Source: Lachnospiraceae bacterium (GTDB taxonomy: Bacteria; Bacillota; Clostridia; Lachnospirales; Lachnospiraceae). From it: a stretch of 6,862 bases of DNA. The position numbers and the translations under genes were made by a program. The stretch is taken from assembly GCA_014804495.1 (NCBI GenBank), contig JAAUZS010000157.1, positions 1 to 6,862 on the forward strand, read 5' to 3'. Below are positions 1-6,718 of the stretch, piece after piece. The notes below the pieces were generated by a model. That model was not told the DNA's origin. It made no database searches and was given only the letters and a program-made list of their open reading frames with translations. How positions within the stretch are numbered: the first letter of the stretch is position 1; every line of letters begins with the position of its first letter.

Positions 1-125
1 AGCACTTGTGCTATTGATCCCGGTATGGGATGCTCGCCTACCTGCTTGGCTTTTCCGACTGCAGGGAGATGCTTTTGGAAAAACGGCTGTTTACGGAGCC
101 GCCACAGATGTCTTAAAATCACGGG

Positions 126-155
126 AAAAGGGCTTGAAATGCAGGCTCTTTTTTT
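126..155 (+). terminator. Rho-independent terminator-like hairpin
   Basis: Read on the plus strand, arms 126-135 (AAAAGGGCTT) and 143-152 (AGGCTCTTTT) pair over 10 bp including two G-U wobbles, with a 7-base loop. The T run spans 149-155, so it begins inside the 3' arm. This is the usual form of an intrinsic terminator. The minus-strand copy is weaker, with two mismatches. No clear plus-strand gene ends just before it inside the window, so the transcript it would terminate begins outside or is an unrecognised RNA. Confidence 0.5.
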
Positions 156-162
156 CGTTTCC

Positions 163-291
163 TCAATCGTAGTAAAACCGTAGTATCCCGCCATCTGGAA
201 AGCCGCACTTTGCCCCGTTTTGCCCCACAAGTGCCGATAAATCCCGGCTATCCGCTGTGGTGCCGTGGCACAGAAATACAATTTTAACCAT
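163..291 (-). CDS. Doubtful small ORF, 42 residues
   Basis: An ATG at 291 opens a 42-codon frame ending in TGA at 163-165. The product starts MVKIVFLCHGTTADSRD and ends GGILRFYYD. The start has a beta-strand-like run followed by CHG, loosely recalling the RHG motif at the N-terminus of histidine phosphatases or the CxxG start of low-molecular-weight phosphatases, but the arginine is absent and the protein is far too short for either. There is no good Shine-Dalgarno upstream of 291. The opposite strand is also open in more than one frame here, so the ORF may be accidental. I assign no function. Confidence 0.15.
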   Translation of the reverse strand: MVKIVFLCHGTTADSRDLSALVGQNGAKCGFPDGGILRFYYD

Positions 292-395
292 TTCGGTATT
301 GGACACACATCAAAAGGCTATCAGACTTTCATATCGCTGGCCAACAATATAAGTATAATCTCCAAGACAGAGATCAGAAATGCGGTGATTCCGTT

Positions 396-458
396 CAAAA
401 AATAAGGGGACAAGTTAGCGCAACCCCTTGATTTTGCTGGGTTTTCCTAAATTGTCCC
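396..458 (-). terminator. Imperfect 20-bp inverted repeat with trailing T tract: terminator-like or element end
   Basis: The arms are 407-426 and 439-458 on the plus strand, separated by 12 bases. One arm reads GGGACAAGTTAGCGCAACCC; the complement of the other reads GGGACAATTTAGGAAAACCC, so 16 of 20 positions match. On the minus strand the hairpin is followed at once by CTTATTTTTT (406 down to 397), which resembles an intrinsic terminator for the truncated operon. The same structure could instead be two facing copies of a transposon terminal repeat. The TAG stop of the shortened aldo/keto reductase frame (447-449) lies inside the right arm. Confidence 0.5.
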
Positions 459-785
459 TAATATAACACAGGCATCAAAATATTCCACTCCACAGCGACG
501 CAGCTGTTCTTCAAAATACCTTGGATATTCCTCCGGGGACTTCACTCGCAAGATGGGCATTTTATCCGCCAGAATATACCGCTCTCTGGGATATCGGTCT
601 ACAAGGCAGCGCTTTACTGCGCTTTCCGATTGTTCTCCATGATAAGGGTATGCCGTATCAAAATAAGTAAAGCCCTGCTCTAAAAAATGGTCCACCATTT
701 GACACATCTGTTCATAGTCAATGCTTTTTACATCCCCCGGATCCGTCAGCGGAAGCCTCATCGTTCCAAAACCTAATTTTTTCAA
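447..785 (-). pseudogene. Truncated aldo/keto reductase (N-terminal third only)
   Basis: The 112-residue product begins with the aldo/keto reductase signature LGFGTMRLP. It then shows FDTAYPYHG, supplying the catalytic Asp43 and Tyr48, and LADKMP with the catalytic Lys75. The fourth tetrad residue, a histidine in the next strand, would follow EYFD at 101-104, but there the sequence changes to ACVILGTI and stops. Family members reduce carbonyls with NADPH on a TIM barrel of about 280-330 residues. Some Clostridia relatives (COG1453-like, which this N-terminus resembles) carry a further C-terminal ferredoxin domain and reach about 370. Roughly two thirds of the protein is therefore missing and the product should be inactive. 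The start is TTG, chosen because GGAGG lies 10 bases upstream; no ATG is suitably placed. It is the last gene of the MATE/oxidoreductase unit, 68 bases after its neighbour, and is apparently cut by the DNA at 1-473. Confidence 0.85.
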
Positions 786-795
786 TTGTATACAT

Positions 796-800
796 CCTCC
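796..800 (-). promoter_or_regulatory. Ribosome binding site fixing a TTG start
   Basis: GGAGG on the minus strand lies 10 bases before the TTG at 785-783. The ATG at 795-793 directly abuts it and has no room for ribosome binding, so TTG is the likely start of the aldo/keto reductase. Confidence 0.65.
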
Positions 801-853
801 ATTTTATTTAACTTTTCTTCAAACGAAAACTTCATATTCTATATAAAATGTAT

Positions 854-1954
854 TTATGCCTCATGCCAAACCTGTTTCGAACTACTGATTTTCTTTTGCG
901 ATGCATCCGCTTCCCGTAATAATATTGCCATATAGGCATCCTGCAATGCATCTTTTAACGGATACGGTTCTGTTGTACCTCCTCTGGAATATGCAGCAGT
1001 ACGCCTCATCAATGAGGCAACCGCCGTTTCGTCCTGTGCAAGAGAGCACAACCCAAATTCAGGAGTATACAGGCTGTCGTCCTCAAAGGTTATGGCTGTG
1101 ACTTCCTCTACGTGGCAAAGATTGGGATTCTCGCACTCCGTTTCAATCCCTCTTTTCTCCACTCGGATTTCCGATATTACAGGTTCATTCTTTTCATCCA
1201 GATAATACACTGTACGGTCAATGATTTCCCCGCGGCTCCCCTGCAATTTCAGTGTATTCTTGCGGATAGGAGAACGGTATTGTTCCGAATCAAAATCATA
1301 CAGTGCAACTTTTCCGTCTGCAAACTCAAATGTTGCAACGCATCTCTTCTTATCCGCAATCCTGCCGTCCTTATATAAATCGTACCTTGTCAGCGTCTCG
1401 GTTGTGGGAAATTGATAGGTTTTGGCTGACACTGTAAAATCCATATCTGATGATACTTGTAGCAAAGCCCTCATAAGGCTTGCGCCATGATATTCATGGG
1501 CAAGAGAAATATTCAGGCAGTCGGGTTCTCCGATGATATTTCGCTCAACTACCTTCAATAAAGCTCTGTATTCCGGATAGCTTGTATACTGCTCCGCAAC
1601 AACGAGCTTATAACCCTGATTATGCATATCCCACAGCTTATTCAGAGTTTCCATATTAAGCGCTGCCGGTGTTTCACAAAGTACAGTGAACCCACGCCTC
1701 ATCCATTCCATACTGACTTCGGCGATGGATGTCTTATTCACGACAACCACTGCAAAATCCGGTTTGTAATTCACACATTCATCTATGGACGTGGTCGTAT
1801 GAATATGATGTTCTTTTGCCATTTTCTGTGCTTTTTCCTCAGTCCGGCAGTACATTGCGCACAACTCAAAAATGTCCGGCAGGGCTTTCGCTGCCCTGAC
1901 ATAATATAATGACCGCCAGCCGGAGCCTACGATGATAAACTTGATTTTATTCAT
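854..1954 (-). CDS. Gfo/Idh/MocA family oxidoreductase, divergent active site
   Basis: A 366-residue protein with an N-terminal Rossmann domain (beta strand then GSGWRS at 10-15, about residues 1-120) and a C-terminal Gfo/Idh/MocA alpha/beta domain. The family oxidises or reduces sugars, inositols and related polyols with NAD(P). The signature EKP appears as CETP at 93-96, so the substrate-binding, catalytic lysine is Thr95. The segment matching the catalytic HxxD motif reads HGASLMR from 156, keeping His156 but with Ser159 in place of Asp. The usual GGG-containing segment before this motif is also shortened relative to the upstream paralogue. FEFADGKVALYDFD (209-222) and the C-terminal YPLKDALQDAYMAILL are typical of one subfamily. 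It may act on a different substrate, work by a changed mechanism, or assist its neighbour. It lies 48 bases after the paralogue. The ATG start is preceded by GGGGGA, 4-5 bases away. Family assignment is firm; activity and substrate are not. Confidence 0.9.
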   Translation of the reverse strand: MNKIKFIIVGSGWRSLYYVRAAKALPDIFELCAMYCRTEEKAQKMAKEHHIHTTTSIDECVNYKPDFAVVVVNKTSIAEVSMEWMRRGFTVLCETPAALNMETLNKLWDMHNQGYKLVVAEQYTSYPEYRALLKVVERNIIGEPDCLNISLAHEYHGASLMRALLQVSSDMDFTVSAKTYQFPTTETLTRYDLYKDGRIADKKRCVATFEFADGKVALYDFDSEQYRSPIRKNTLKLQGSRGEIIDRTVYYLDEKNEPVISEIRVEKRGIETECENPNLCHVEEVTAITFEDDSLYTPEFGLCSLAQDETAVASLMRRTAAYSRGGTTEPYPLKDALQDAYMAILLREADASQKKISSSKQVWHEA

Positions 1955-2002
1955 TTAATCCCCCATTTTATACAATTACCACATTGACCCGAGCAGACTT
2001 AT

Positions 2003-3151
2003 CTATCTACTTCTTTTTTGCTCCAGCCATCCTTCAAATAACCGCTCAAATTCAAGTTCTTCGTCAGTTCCTATACCCGGGAGAGTCACCATCCTTTTCT
2101 CCCATGACGACAGGTAAGCCGCATTAGAAATAAGCAGGCTTTTTCTTCCTTCCGTGCCTTGAGCAATGCTTTTTCCGACGCCCATACATTCATCGGCAAA
2201 GCCCTGTAGCACTTTTTCGTATGGCTTTTCTTCCTTTTCCGGAGTTATTTCTGTCCATGTTCCTTTTATTTTCCTGAAATAATCCGTGGAACTTTTGCGA
2301 TAATCCGCCTCCTTGCCACCCATCTCCTGAACAAGTTCCCCGATTCGCAGTTTTCCGTTCTCGCAGACAATCAGCGCCTCCTCTAGCGATATTTCCAAAC
2401 GGTTTATACCCGGCGCATCTCCGGTTGAAGAAATAAACGTCCCCGTTGCTCCGTTTTTCCATTCAAAATATACGGTCACATCATCCTCTACCTCGATATC
2501 GTGAAAATGCCCCTCTTTGCAAAAGCATTGGACTCTGACAGGCATGCCGCATATCCACTGCAAAAGATCCAGATTGTGCGGACATTGGTTAAGTAATATA
2601 CCGCCTCCGTCCTTATCCCATGTCGCATGCCAGGAACTTGAAGTATAATATTGTTCCGGTCTGTACCAGTCCGTGACAACCCAGTTTACTCTTTTCAGAG
2701 CGCCGTATTTTCCACTGTTTACCAGCTCATACAACTGTATATGAATCGGAAGCGTTCTCTGGTTAAACACCATACTGAATACCTTGCCCGACTTAGAGGC
2801 TTCGGTTTCTATGTTCCTCGCCTGTCGGCTATACACGCCTGAGGGTTTATCACACAGCACATGCAGCCCATTCTTAAATGCCCTGACCGCCAATTCCTCA
2901 TGCGAATAGTGCGGCGTTGCAATCACAACGGCGTCTATAGGCAGCTCTTTATTTTCCACTGCCGTAAATAGCTCGTCCACAGTCTCATATACAGGCATGC
3001 CTGCCTCAATGGATGGAAGAAGCATCTCCCTGTATGTACCTCGCACCCTTGTGACAGCGCTCAATTCCATTCCCTGAATCATGCCGTCCTGTATGATAGA
3101 AGCATATTTGCTTCCCATATTTCCTACTCCGATTACCGCTGTCTTTATCAT
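2003..3151 (-). CDS. Gfo/Idh/MocA family NAD(P)-dependent dehydrogenase, intact motifs
   Basis: A 382-residue protein, normal length for the family. The Rossmann fold starts at once (AVIGVGNMG, glycines 8, 10 and 13). The substrate/cofactor motif is CDKP with Lys102. The active-site segment GGGILLNQCPHNLDLLQW carries His192 and Asp195, the expected catalytic pair. The C-terminal domain contains EVEDDVTVYFEWKNGATGTF and TGDAPGINR, common in inositol- or sugar-dehydrogenase-like members from Clostridia. It is expected to interconvert a hydroxyl and a keto group on a cyclic polyol, sugar or glycoside in the cytosol. I chose the ATG at 3151 over an in-frame ATG 24 bases upstream because AAGGAAGGA lies 7 bases before it. 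It follows the MATE gene by 50 bases and precedes a divergent paralogue, so the three probably share a transcript. The substrate cannot be stated; inositol, hexose or glycoside 3-oxidation are all possible for this family. Confidence 0.92.
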   Translation of the reverse strand: MIKTAVIGVGNMGSKYASIIQDGMIQGMELSAVTRVRGTYREMLLPSIEAGMPVYETVDELFTAVENKELPIDAVVIATPHYSHEELAVRAFKNGLHVLCDKPSGVYSRQARNIETEASKSGKVFSMVFNQRTLPIHIQLYELVNSGKYGALKRVNWVVTDWYRPEQYYTSSSWHATWDKDGGGILLNQCPHNLDLLQWICGMPVRVQCFCKEGHFHDIEVEDDVTVYFEWKNGATGTFISSTGDAPGINRLEISLEEALIVCENGKLRIGELVQEMGGKEADYRKSSTDYFRKIKGTWTEITPEKEEKPYEKVLQGFADECMGVGKSIAQGTEGRKSLLISNAAYLSSWEKRMVTLPGIGTDEELEFERLFEGWLEQKRSR

Positions 3152-3158
3152 ATATTTG

Positions 3159-3167
3159 TCCTTCCTT
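3159..3167 (-). promoter_or_regulatory. Ribosome binding site deciding the dehydrogenase start
   Basis: AAGGAAGGA on the minus strand ends 7 bases before the ATG at 3151-3149. The alternative in-frame ATG at 3175 lies upstream of this site, so the shorter protein is preferred. Confidence 0.7.
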
Positions 3168-3201
3168 TCTGTCATTTATAGATTAGGATTCGGGTATCAA
3201 A

Positions 3202-4551
3202 TCACAAGCCGGTTCCGATTATTTCCTTCCACTTCTTTGAGAACACATAATAGCCAAGCATCATGATCATGCCAAAAATAAAACTGATTGGGAAAGACAG
3301 CATAATATAAGTCCCGTCAAAATATCGATTGATAAAATGAGCGCTTGGAATGCGCACTGCCCAGAGCATCAGGATATTCACAACCGTTGAATACCGAATC
3401 AATCCCACGCCGTTAACTATACAGATAATACCGTTAAATATCGCATAAAACCATTGTGATAAAAGTAAGACCACAACATATCTGTTTGCGTAAATAAGCA
3501 CTGCTTCATCTCTCGTAAAGATCCGCAATATCGGAATACGAAAAGAAATCATGCATAATCCGAAAGCCAGTGTAACAATGCCGGAAATCACAGGAATCCG
3601 AATGTAGCCCTGCCTTAGTCTGTCAAAGTTCCCGGCTCCGTAATTTTGTCCCGAAAAAGTGGTTGCCGCAGAAGACAACGCAGTAATTGCTATATTGGTC
3701 AGTCCTGTTACCCTGCCTGCGACCGAATTGCCTGCCATAAAAACAGAGCCCTGGGCATTTACCAAAGTCTGTATAGCTACATGCCCAAGAGAGTACAGGG
3801 AATTGTTCAGTCCTATGGGAAGACCGATCATAACAATATGCTTCAATTCTTTCATATCAACTTCCTTAGGGAAATAGGATAATCCCAAATCAGGGAATTT
3901 TTTTCTGATATATACGATGCTGATAATCCAGGACAAATACATTGCAAGGGTTGTGGAAAGCGCTGCACCACCTGTATCCATTCCCAATCCGGCAACAAAC
4001 AAAAGATCCAGCACGATATTTGCAATACAGGATGCTGCCAAAAACCACAGTGACGCCTTACTGTCCCCCATACCTCGAAGAATTCCCGCATTCATATTAT
4101 AACCTATATTTCCAAGAGCTCCAAAAAATACAATTCTCGTATATGCCACTGCAGCATCCCATGTATCCGCAGGTGTACCCATCCATTTTAAGATTAGCGG
4201 CGCTGCAAAATACCCAATCACACAAAGCGGGATGCCACATACAAATACGAAGAATGCAGCTGTATCCACTGCCCTCCGCATTTTTTTCATATCCTTAGCT
4301 CCCACATACTGGGAAATCAATATGGATACTCCTGTGCCAATTCCAAGAAAAACACACAAAAGCACTTCCACCGGCTGAGAGCTGGTTCCCACTGCCGCCA
4401 GGGAGGTCTCACCGCAGAAATTTCCGATAACCAGTGTATCCACCGTAGTATACAGGTATTGTAATATATTTCCAAGCACAATGGGAATGGCAAAGAGAAA
4501 TACATTCTTCATAATAGGACCTGTTGTCATATCTATTTTCTTCTGTTCCAT
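3202..4551 (-). CDS. MATE family multidrug/metabolite efflux transporter
   Basis: A 449-residue integral membrane protein with about 12 hydrophobic segments in two homologous halves, the usual size for MATE (MOP superfamily) transporters, which export compounds in exchange for Na+ or H+. N-half landmarks are TVDTLVIGNF with Asp38, the loop SILISQYVGAKDMKK and GILRGMGDSK (about 156-165). The C-half shows AGNSVAGRVTGL (about 273-284) and SGQNYGAGNFDRLRQG (about 300-315), a characteristic MATE loop. The protein ends in a short basic tail, FSKKWKEIIG. The ATG at 4551 is preferred over a GTG four codons upstream (4563) because the weak purine stretch AAAGAAAG then sits at usable spacing. It is the first gene of the unit containing two Gfo/Idh/MocA proteins and an aldo/keto reductase, suggesting the exporter moves a substrate or product of those enzymes; a drug role is equally possible. 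Family is firm, substrate unknown. Confidence 0.93.
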   Translation of the reverse strand: MEQKKIDMTTGPIMKNVFLFAIPIVLGNILQYLYTTVDTLVIGNFCGETSLAAVGTSSQPVEVLLCVFLGIGTGVSILISQYVGAKDMKKMRRAVDTAAFFVFVCGIPLCVIGYFAAPLILKWMGTPADTWDAAVAYTRIVFFGALGNIGYNMNAGILRGMGDSKASLWFLAASCIANIVLDLLFVAGLGMDTGGAALSTTLAMYLSWIISIVYIRKKFPDLGLSYFPKEVDMKELKHIVMIGLPIGLNNSLYSLGHVAIQTLVNAQGSVFMAGNSVAGRVTGLTNIAITALSSAATTFSGQNYGAGNFDRLRQGYIRIPVISGIVTLAFGLCMISFRIPILRIFTRDEAVLIYANRYVVVLLLSQWFYAIFNGIICIVNGVGLIRYSTVVNILMLWAVRIPSAHFINRYFDGTYIMLSFPISFIFGMIMMLGYYVFSKKWKEIIGTGL

Positions 4552-4588
4552 TTTAAAATACACTTTCTTTTAGAGTTAAAATTTTGGG

Positions 4589-4606
4589 TGTTACTATTGT
4601 ATAACA
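4589..4606 (-). promoter_or_regulatory. Possible promoter/operator upstream of the MATE operon
   Basis: The 58 bases between the upstream terminator and the MATE start must hold any promoter for the four-gene unit. They contain TGTTA-N8-TAACA, a 5-bp palindrome overlapping TACAAT (minus strand, 4601 down to 4596), which matches the -10 consensus at 5 of 6 positions. No good -35 box is seen at 16-18 bases, so the promoter would be weak or activator-dependent. Confidence 0.3.
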
Positions 4607-4609
4607 ATC

Positions 4610-4637
4610 AAAATGCAGGCCTTACAGCCTGCATTTT
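4610..4637 (-). terminator. Strong bidirectional rho-independent terminator
   Basis: A perfect 11-bp stem (AAAATGCAGGC at 4610-4620 with GCCTGCATTTT at 4627-4637) encloses a 6-base loop, with a T run on either strand. It starts at the TAA stop (4639-4637) of the complex I subunit 5-like gene and so ends that transcript, separating it from the MATE unit. On the plus strand it would also block antisense reading into the gene. Confidence 0.9.
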
Positions 4638-6709
4638 TACCACCATATAATATATATCAGCGTCAGCGTCAATCCTACACTGAACATTAAAAGTCCGAAG
4701 GAAAGGCTTCTTTGTATTATCACAAAACTCTCTCTGAAATCATCGACACCGGAAGCGACAGCATGTACGAAATCGGTATGGGTAGGATTTTTCCTGCCCC
4801 ACATGCGATTGCGCAGCGACTGTATGAAGTTCATCACCCTGCCTATTCGCTCCGTAATGGCATTACCTTCACTACGCTCATGCGGAAGCGGTGAATCTTT
4901 ATAGAGAGTCTTACGAAGTACAACGACAGTGATATCAATCATACTGTCAAAGACCCTGCTTGCAATTCCGCATATCATTGGTAAAAATCCCAACAGCAGC
5001 GGCTTATAAATAAGCTCTTCCATATCCAGCCACTTCGGCCATGCACTGATATACTCTCCTTTTCGAACCAGCAATATCCTTATAACCAGAACATATACAA
5101 ATACCCCGATTATAATCGAAATCAAAGCGCCTTTCAGATTTGCAAGACTGAAATATTCTATCACACCCTCCATCGGCTCTGCACCAAGAAGATTCATGAA
5201 TTTCTCCCCCATCTCCGCCGCCTTATCCATAATGGCATGAGGAAACAGTCCCCATACAAACAGCGCCAGAGCGCTTACCGTAAGCGCGAAACCGCTCTCT
5301 ATATTCATATAGCGCTTAATCTCGTCATACTGCTTCTGTTTTTTCTCGTCCTTGTTCTTTTCTACAAATATTGCCACAAACAGTTTCGTCATATAAGCAA
5401 CTGTAAGTCCGCCGCTGATTAAGAAAATCGTCTCAACCGCATTAGTAAATCTGCCGCCGTCATACTCCAAGATGCTCTCATGCAGGAGCGTCTTACTGAT
5501 ATATCCGCCAAACATCGGCACACCGGCTATTGCCAGCGCTCCTATAAGGAAAATCACTTTCAGCAGAGGCTTTTTCCTTCCAAATCCCCTTATCTCATTC
5601 AGATTCAACGCATGCACATTCATGAAAATAATTCCTGCAGCCATAAACAGAACAAGCTTAATCAATGAATGATTCACCATGTGAAGAAGCGTGCCGTGTA
5701 TGGCAGTCATACTTTCCATACCCAAAATCCCCTGCATGCCGACACCTATCAGAATGAAACCAATCTGTGACATAGACGAACAGGCAAGAGTATGCTTTAA
5801 ATCCATGGAAAAAACAGCTAAGAGCGCGCCTCCGAACATAGTCAGCACGCCAATTCCGAGAATCAGTTTTCCCCATGCCATATCGCATAGAAAAAGGTCG
5901 CAACTTGTAATTAATATACCGAATATCCCGACTTTCGTAAGTATACCCGACAGTAAAGCAGACGCAGGGGCGGGAGCTACCGGATGTGCTTTTGGCAGCC
6001 ATATATGCAGTGGAAATGCTCCTGCCTTTGCACCGAAGCCAACCAAAAGGCACACTCCCGCCGCATAAATCAGCGCATGGTTTCCTTCGTAAAATGCTGC
6101 CGCAAAGAAAAGTTCATCTATTTTCACCGTACCAAGCACATGATACAGCATAAAAATCCCCATCAACATCACAAGTCCGCCGATAATGGCTACCGCAAGA
6201 TACGTCGCCGCCGCCTTCAGAGCCCCTTCTGTCTCTTCCTGCGCTACCCACACATAAGAAGTAAAAGACATAATCTCGAAGAAAATAAACATTGTATACA
6301 AGTCCGCTGCAAGGAACACGCCCATAGTCGCTCCCAGCGTGGCAAGCATAAACATATAGAAGCGATTCTTATTGTCATGATGCTTCATATATTCCCTTGA
6401 GATAATCGTCGTCATCATCCACATAAAAGCAGCTATCATGATATAAAGCAGGCGGAAGCTTTCCAGCGTGAAGTTAAGCCCCATACCGCAGATTCCGGGA
6501 ATTTTGCAGTCATAAACCGACAGCCCGTCAGTATATATTCTATTCCGGTTAATGATAAACAGGACAAAAGTTATTATAAACTCGCTGATAACGATAAAAT
6601 CCGCAAAATAATCCCTGAGCGTCTCCTTTTTGCTTCCGATTATGCAGGATATAAGCGCTCCCAGAAACGGATAAAATACCAGTATAGCTAAAATTATGTT
6701 TTCGCTCAT
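4637..6709 (-). CDS. Complex I subunit 5 family / NuoL-MrpD-like proton-conducting membrane protein
   Basis: A 690-residue, highly hydrophobic protein of the proton-translocating antiporter-like family (Proton_antipo_M core at about residues 125-440), as in NuoL/M/N of complex I, Mrp antiporters and membrane-bound hydrogenases. Family charged residues are in place: Glu145 in FFEIMS, Lys228 in GAKAGAFPLHIWLPKAHP, Lys259 in LTKVGIFG, His347 and Lys351 in NHSLIKLVLFMAAG, and Lys406 in GGYISKTLL. It should move H+ or Na+ across the cytoplasmic membrane as part of a larger complex. After the core there is a further region of about 170-200 residues with extra membrane segments (about 525-547 and 566-600), a cytosolic charged stretch (about 601-660) and a last helix (668-688). 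The motif WPKWLDMEELIYKP (557-570) resembles hydrogenase/Mrp-type members. AGGAG lies 9 bases before the ATG. A terminator follows directly, so it is the last or only gene of its unit. Partner subunits are not in the window, so Nuo, Mrp, Mbh or Hyf type cannot be settled. Confidence 0.9.
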   Translation of the reverse strand: MSENIILAILVFYPFLGALISCIIGSKKETLRDYFADFIVISEFIITFVLFIINRNRIYTDGLSVYDCKIPGICGMGLNFTLESFRLLYIMIAAFMWMMTTIISREYMKHHDNKNRFYMFMLATLGATMGVFLAADLYTMFIFFEIMSFTSYVWVAQEETEGALKAAATYLAVAIIGGLVMLMGIFMLYHVLGTVKIDELFFAAAFYEGNHALIYAAGVCLLVGFGAKAGAFPLHIWLPKAHPVAPAPASALLSGILTKVGIFGILITSCDLFLCDMAWGKLILGIGVLTMFGGALLAVFSMDLKHTLACSSMSQIGFILIGVGMQGILGMESMTAIHGTLLHMVNHSLIKLVLFMAAGIIFMNVHALNLNEIRGFGRKKPLLKVIFLIGALAIAGVPMFGGYISKTLLHESILEYDGGRFTNAVETIFLISGGLTVAYMTKLFVAIFVEKNKDEKKQKQYDEIKRYMNIESGFALTVSALALFVWGLFPHAIMDKAAEMGEKFMNLLGAEPMEGVIEYFSLANLKGALISIIIGVFVYVLVIRILLVRKGEYISAWPKWLDMEELIYKPLLLGFLPMICGIASRVFDSMIDITVVVLRKTLYKDSPLPHERSEGNAITERIGRVMNFIQSLRNRMWGRKNPTHTDFVHAVASGVDDFRESFVIIQRSLSFGLLMFSVGLTLTLIYIIWW

Positions 6710-6718
6710 TATATGCAG

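Larger units (their letters stand above)
1..473. mobile_element. Probable end or remnant of an inserted element (no transposase visible)
   Basis: This stretch lies beyond the point where the aldo/keto reductase reading frame stops resembling its family. It holds no convincing gene. It contains short inverted repeats (AGCAC-TT-GTGCT at 1-12, ATCCC-N5-GGGAT at 17-31, GTGCC-GT-GGCAC at 260-271), a terminator-like hairpin at 126-155, and an imperfect 20-bp inverted repeat at 407-458 close to the junction. Several short ORFs are open on both strands (for example 163-291 minus and 241-405 plus), none with a good ribosome binding site. The combination of an abruptly truncated gene, inverted repeats beside the break and gene-poor DNA suggests the terminal part of a transposable or integrative element, or a deletion scar. 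The right boundary (about 470-474) is inferred from loss of family similarity; the left boundary lies outside the window. No target duplication can be assessed. Confidence 0.35.

Noticed and set aside
2..172. Plus-strand open frame of 56 codons running in from the window edge
   Set aside because: All three plus frames are partly open here, none gives a product I recognise, and no start is visible. It could be the tail of a gene outside the window but cannot be supported.
241..405. Plus-strand open frame of 54 codons, product ending EIRNAVIPFKK
   Set aside because: No ATG, only a GTG start without a Shine-Dalgarno, no family resemblance, and competing open frames on the other strand.
1..473. 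Group II intron or CRISPR array at the left end
   Set aside because: No intron 5' GUGYG start, no domain V-like hairpin, no reverse transcriptase, and no regularly spaced direct repeats.
3152..3175. Upstream in-frame ATG for the intact dehydrogenase
   Set aside because: It would add eight charged residues before the Rossmann strand, and the strong ribosome binding site lies downstream of it.
3942..4298. Plus-strand ORF of 118 codons opposite the MATE gene
   Set aside because: Antisense to a clear MATE protein, with no motif and no start signal.
4552..4563. GTG start four codons upstream of the MATE ATG
   Set aside because: The purine-rich stretch would be too close to the GTG for ribosome binding, while it is at usable distance from the ATG at 4551.
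5658..6068. Overlapping ORFs of 131 (minus) and 125 (plus) codons
   Set aside because: Both lie inside the 690-residue gene in other frames and have compositions typical of shadow translation.
5984..6400. Plus-strand ORF of 138 codons opposite the proton-channel gene
   Set aside because: It is antisense to a well-supported gene with family motifs, its product is rich in His, Lys, Cys and Gln with no domain, and there is no ribosome binding site. It is a shadow frame.
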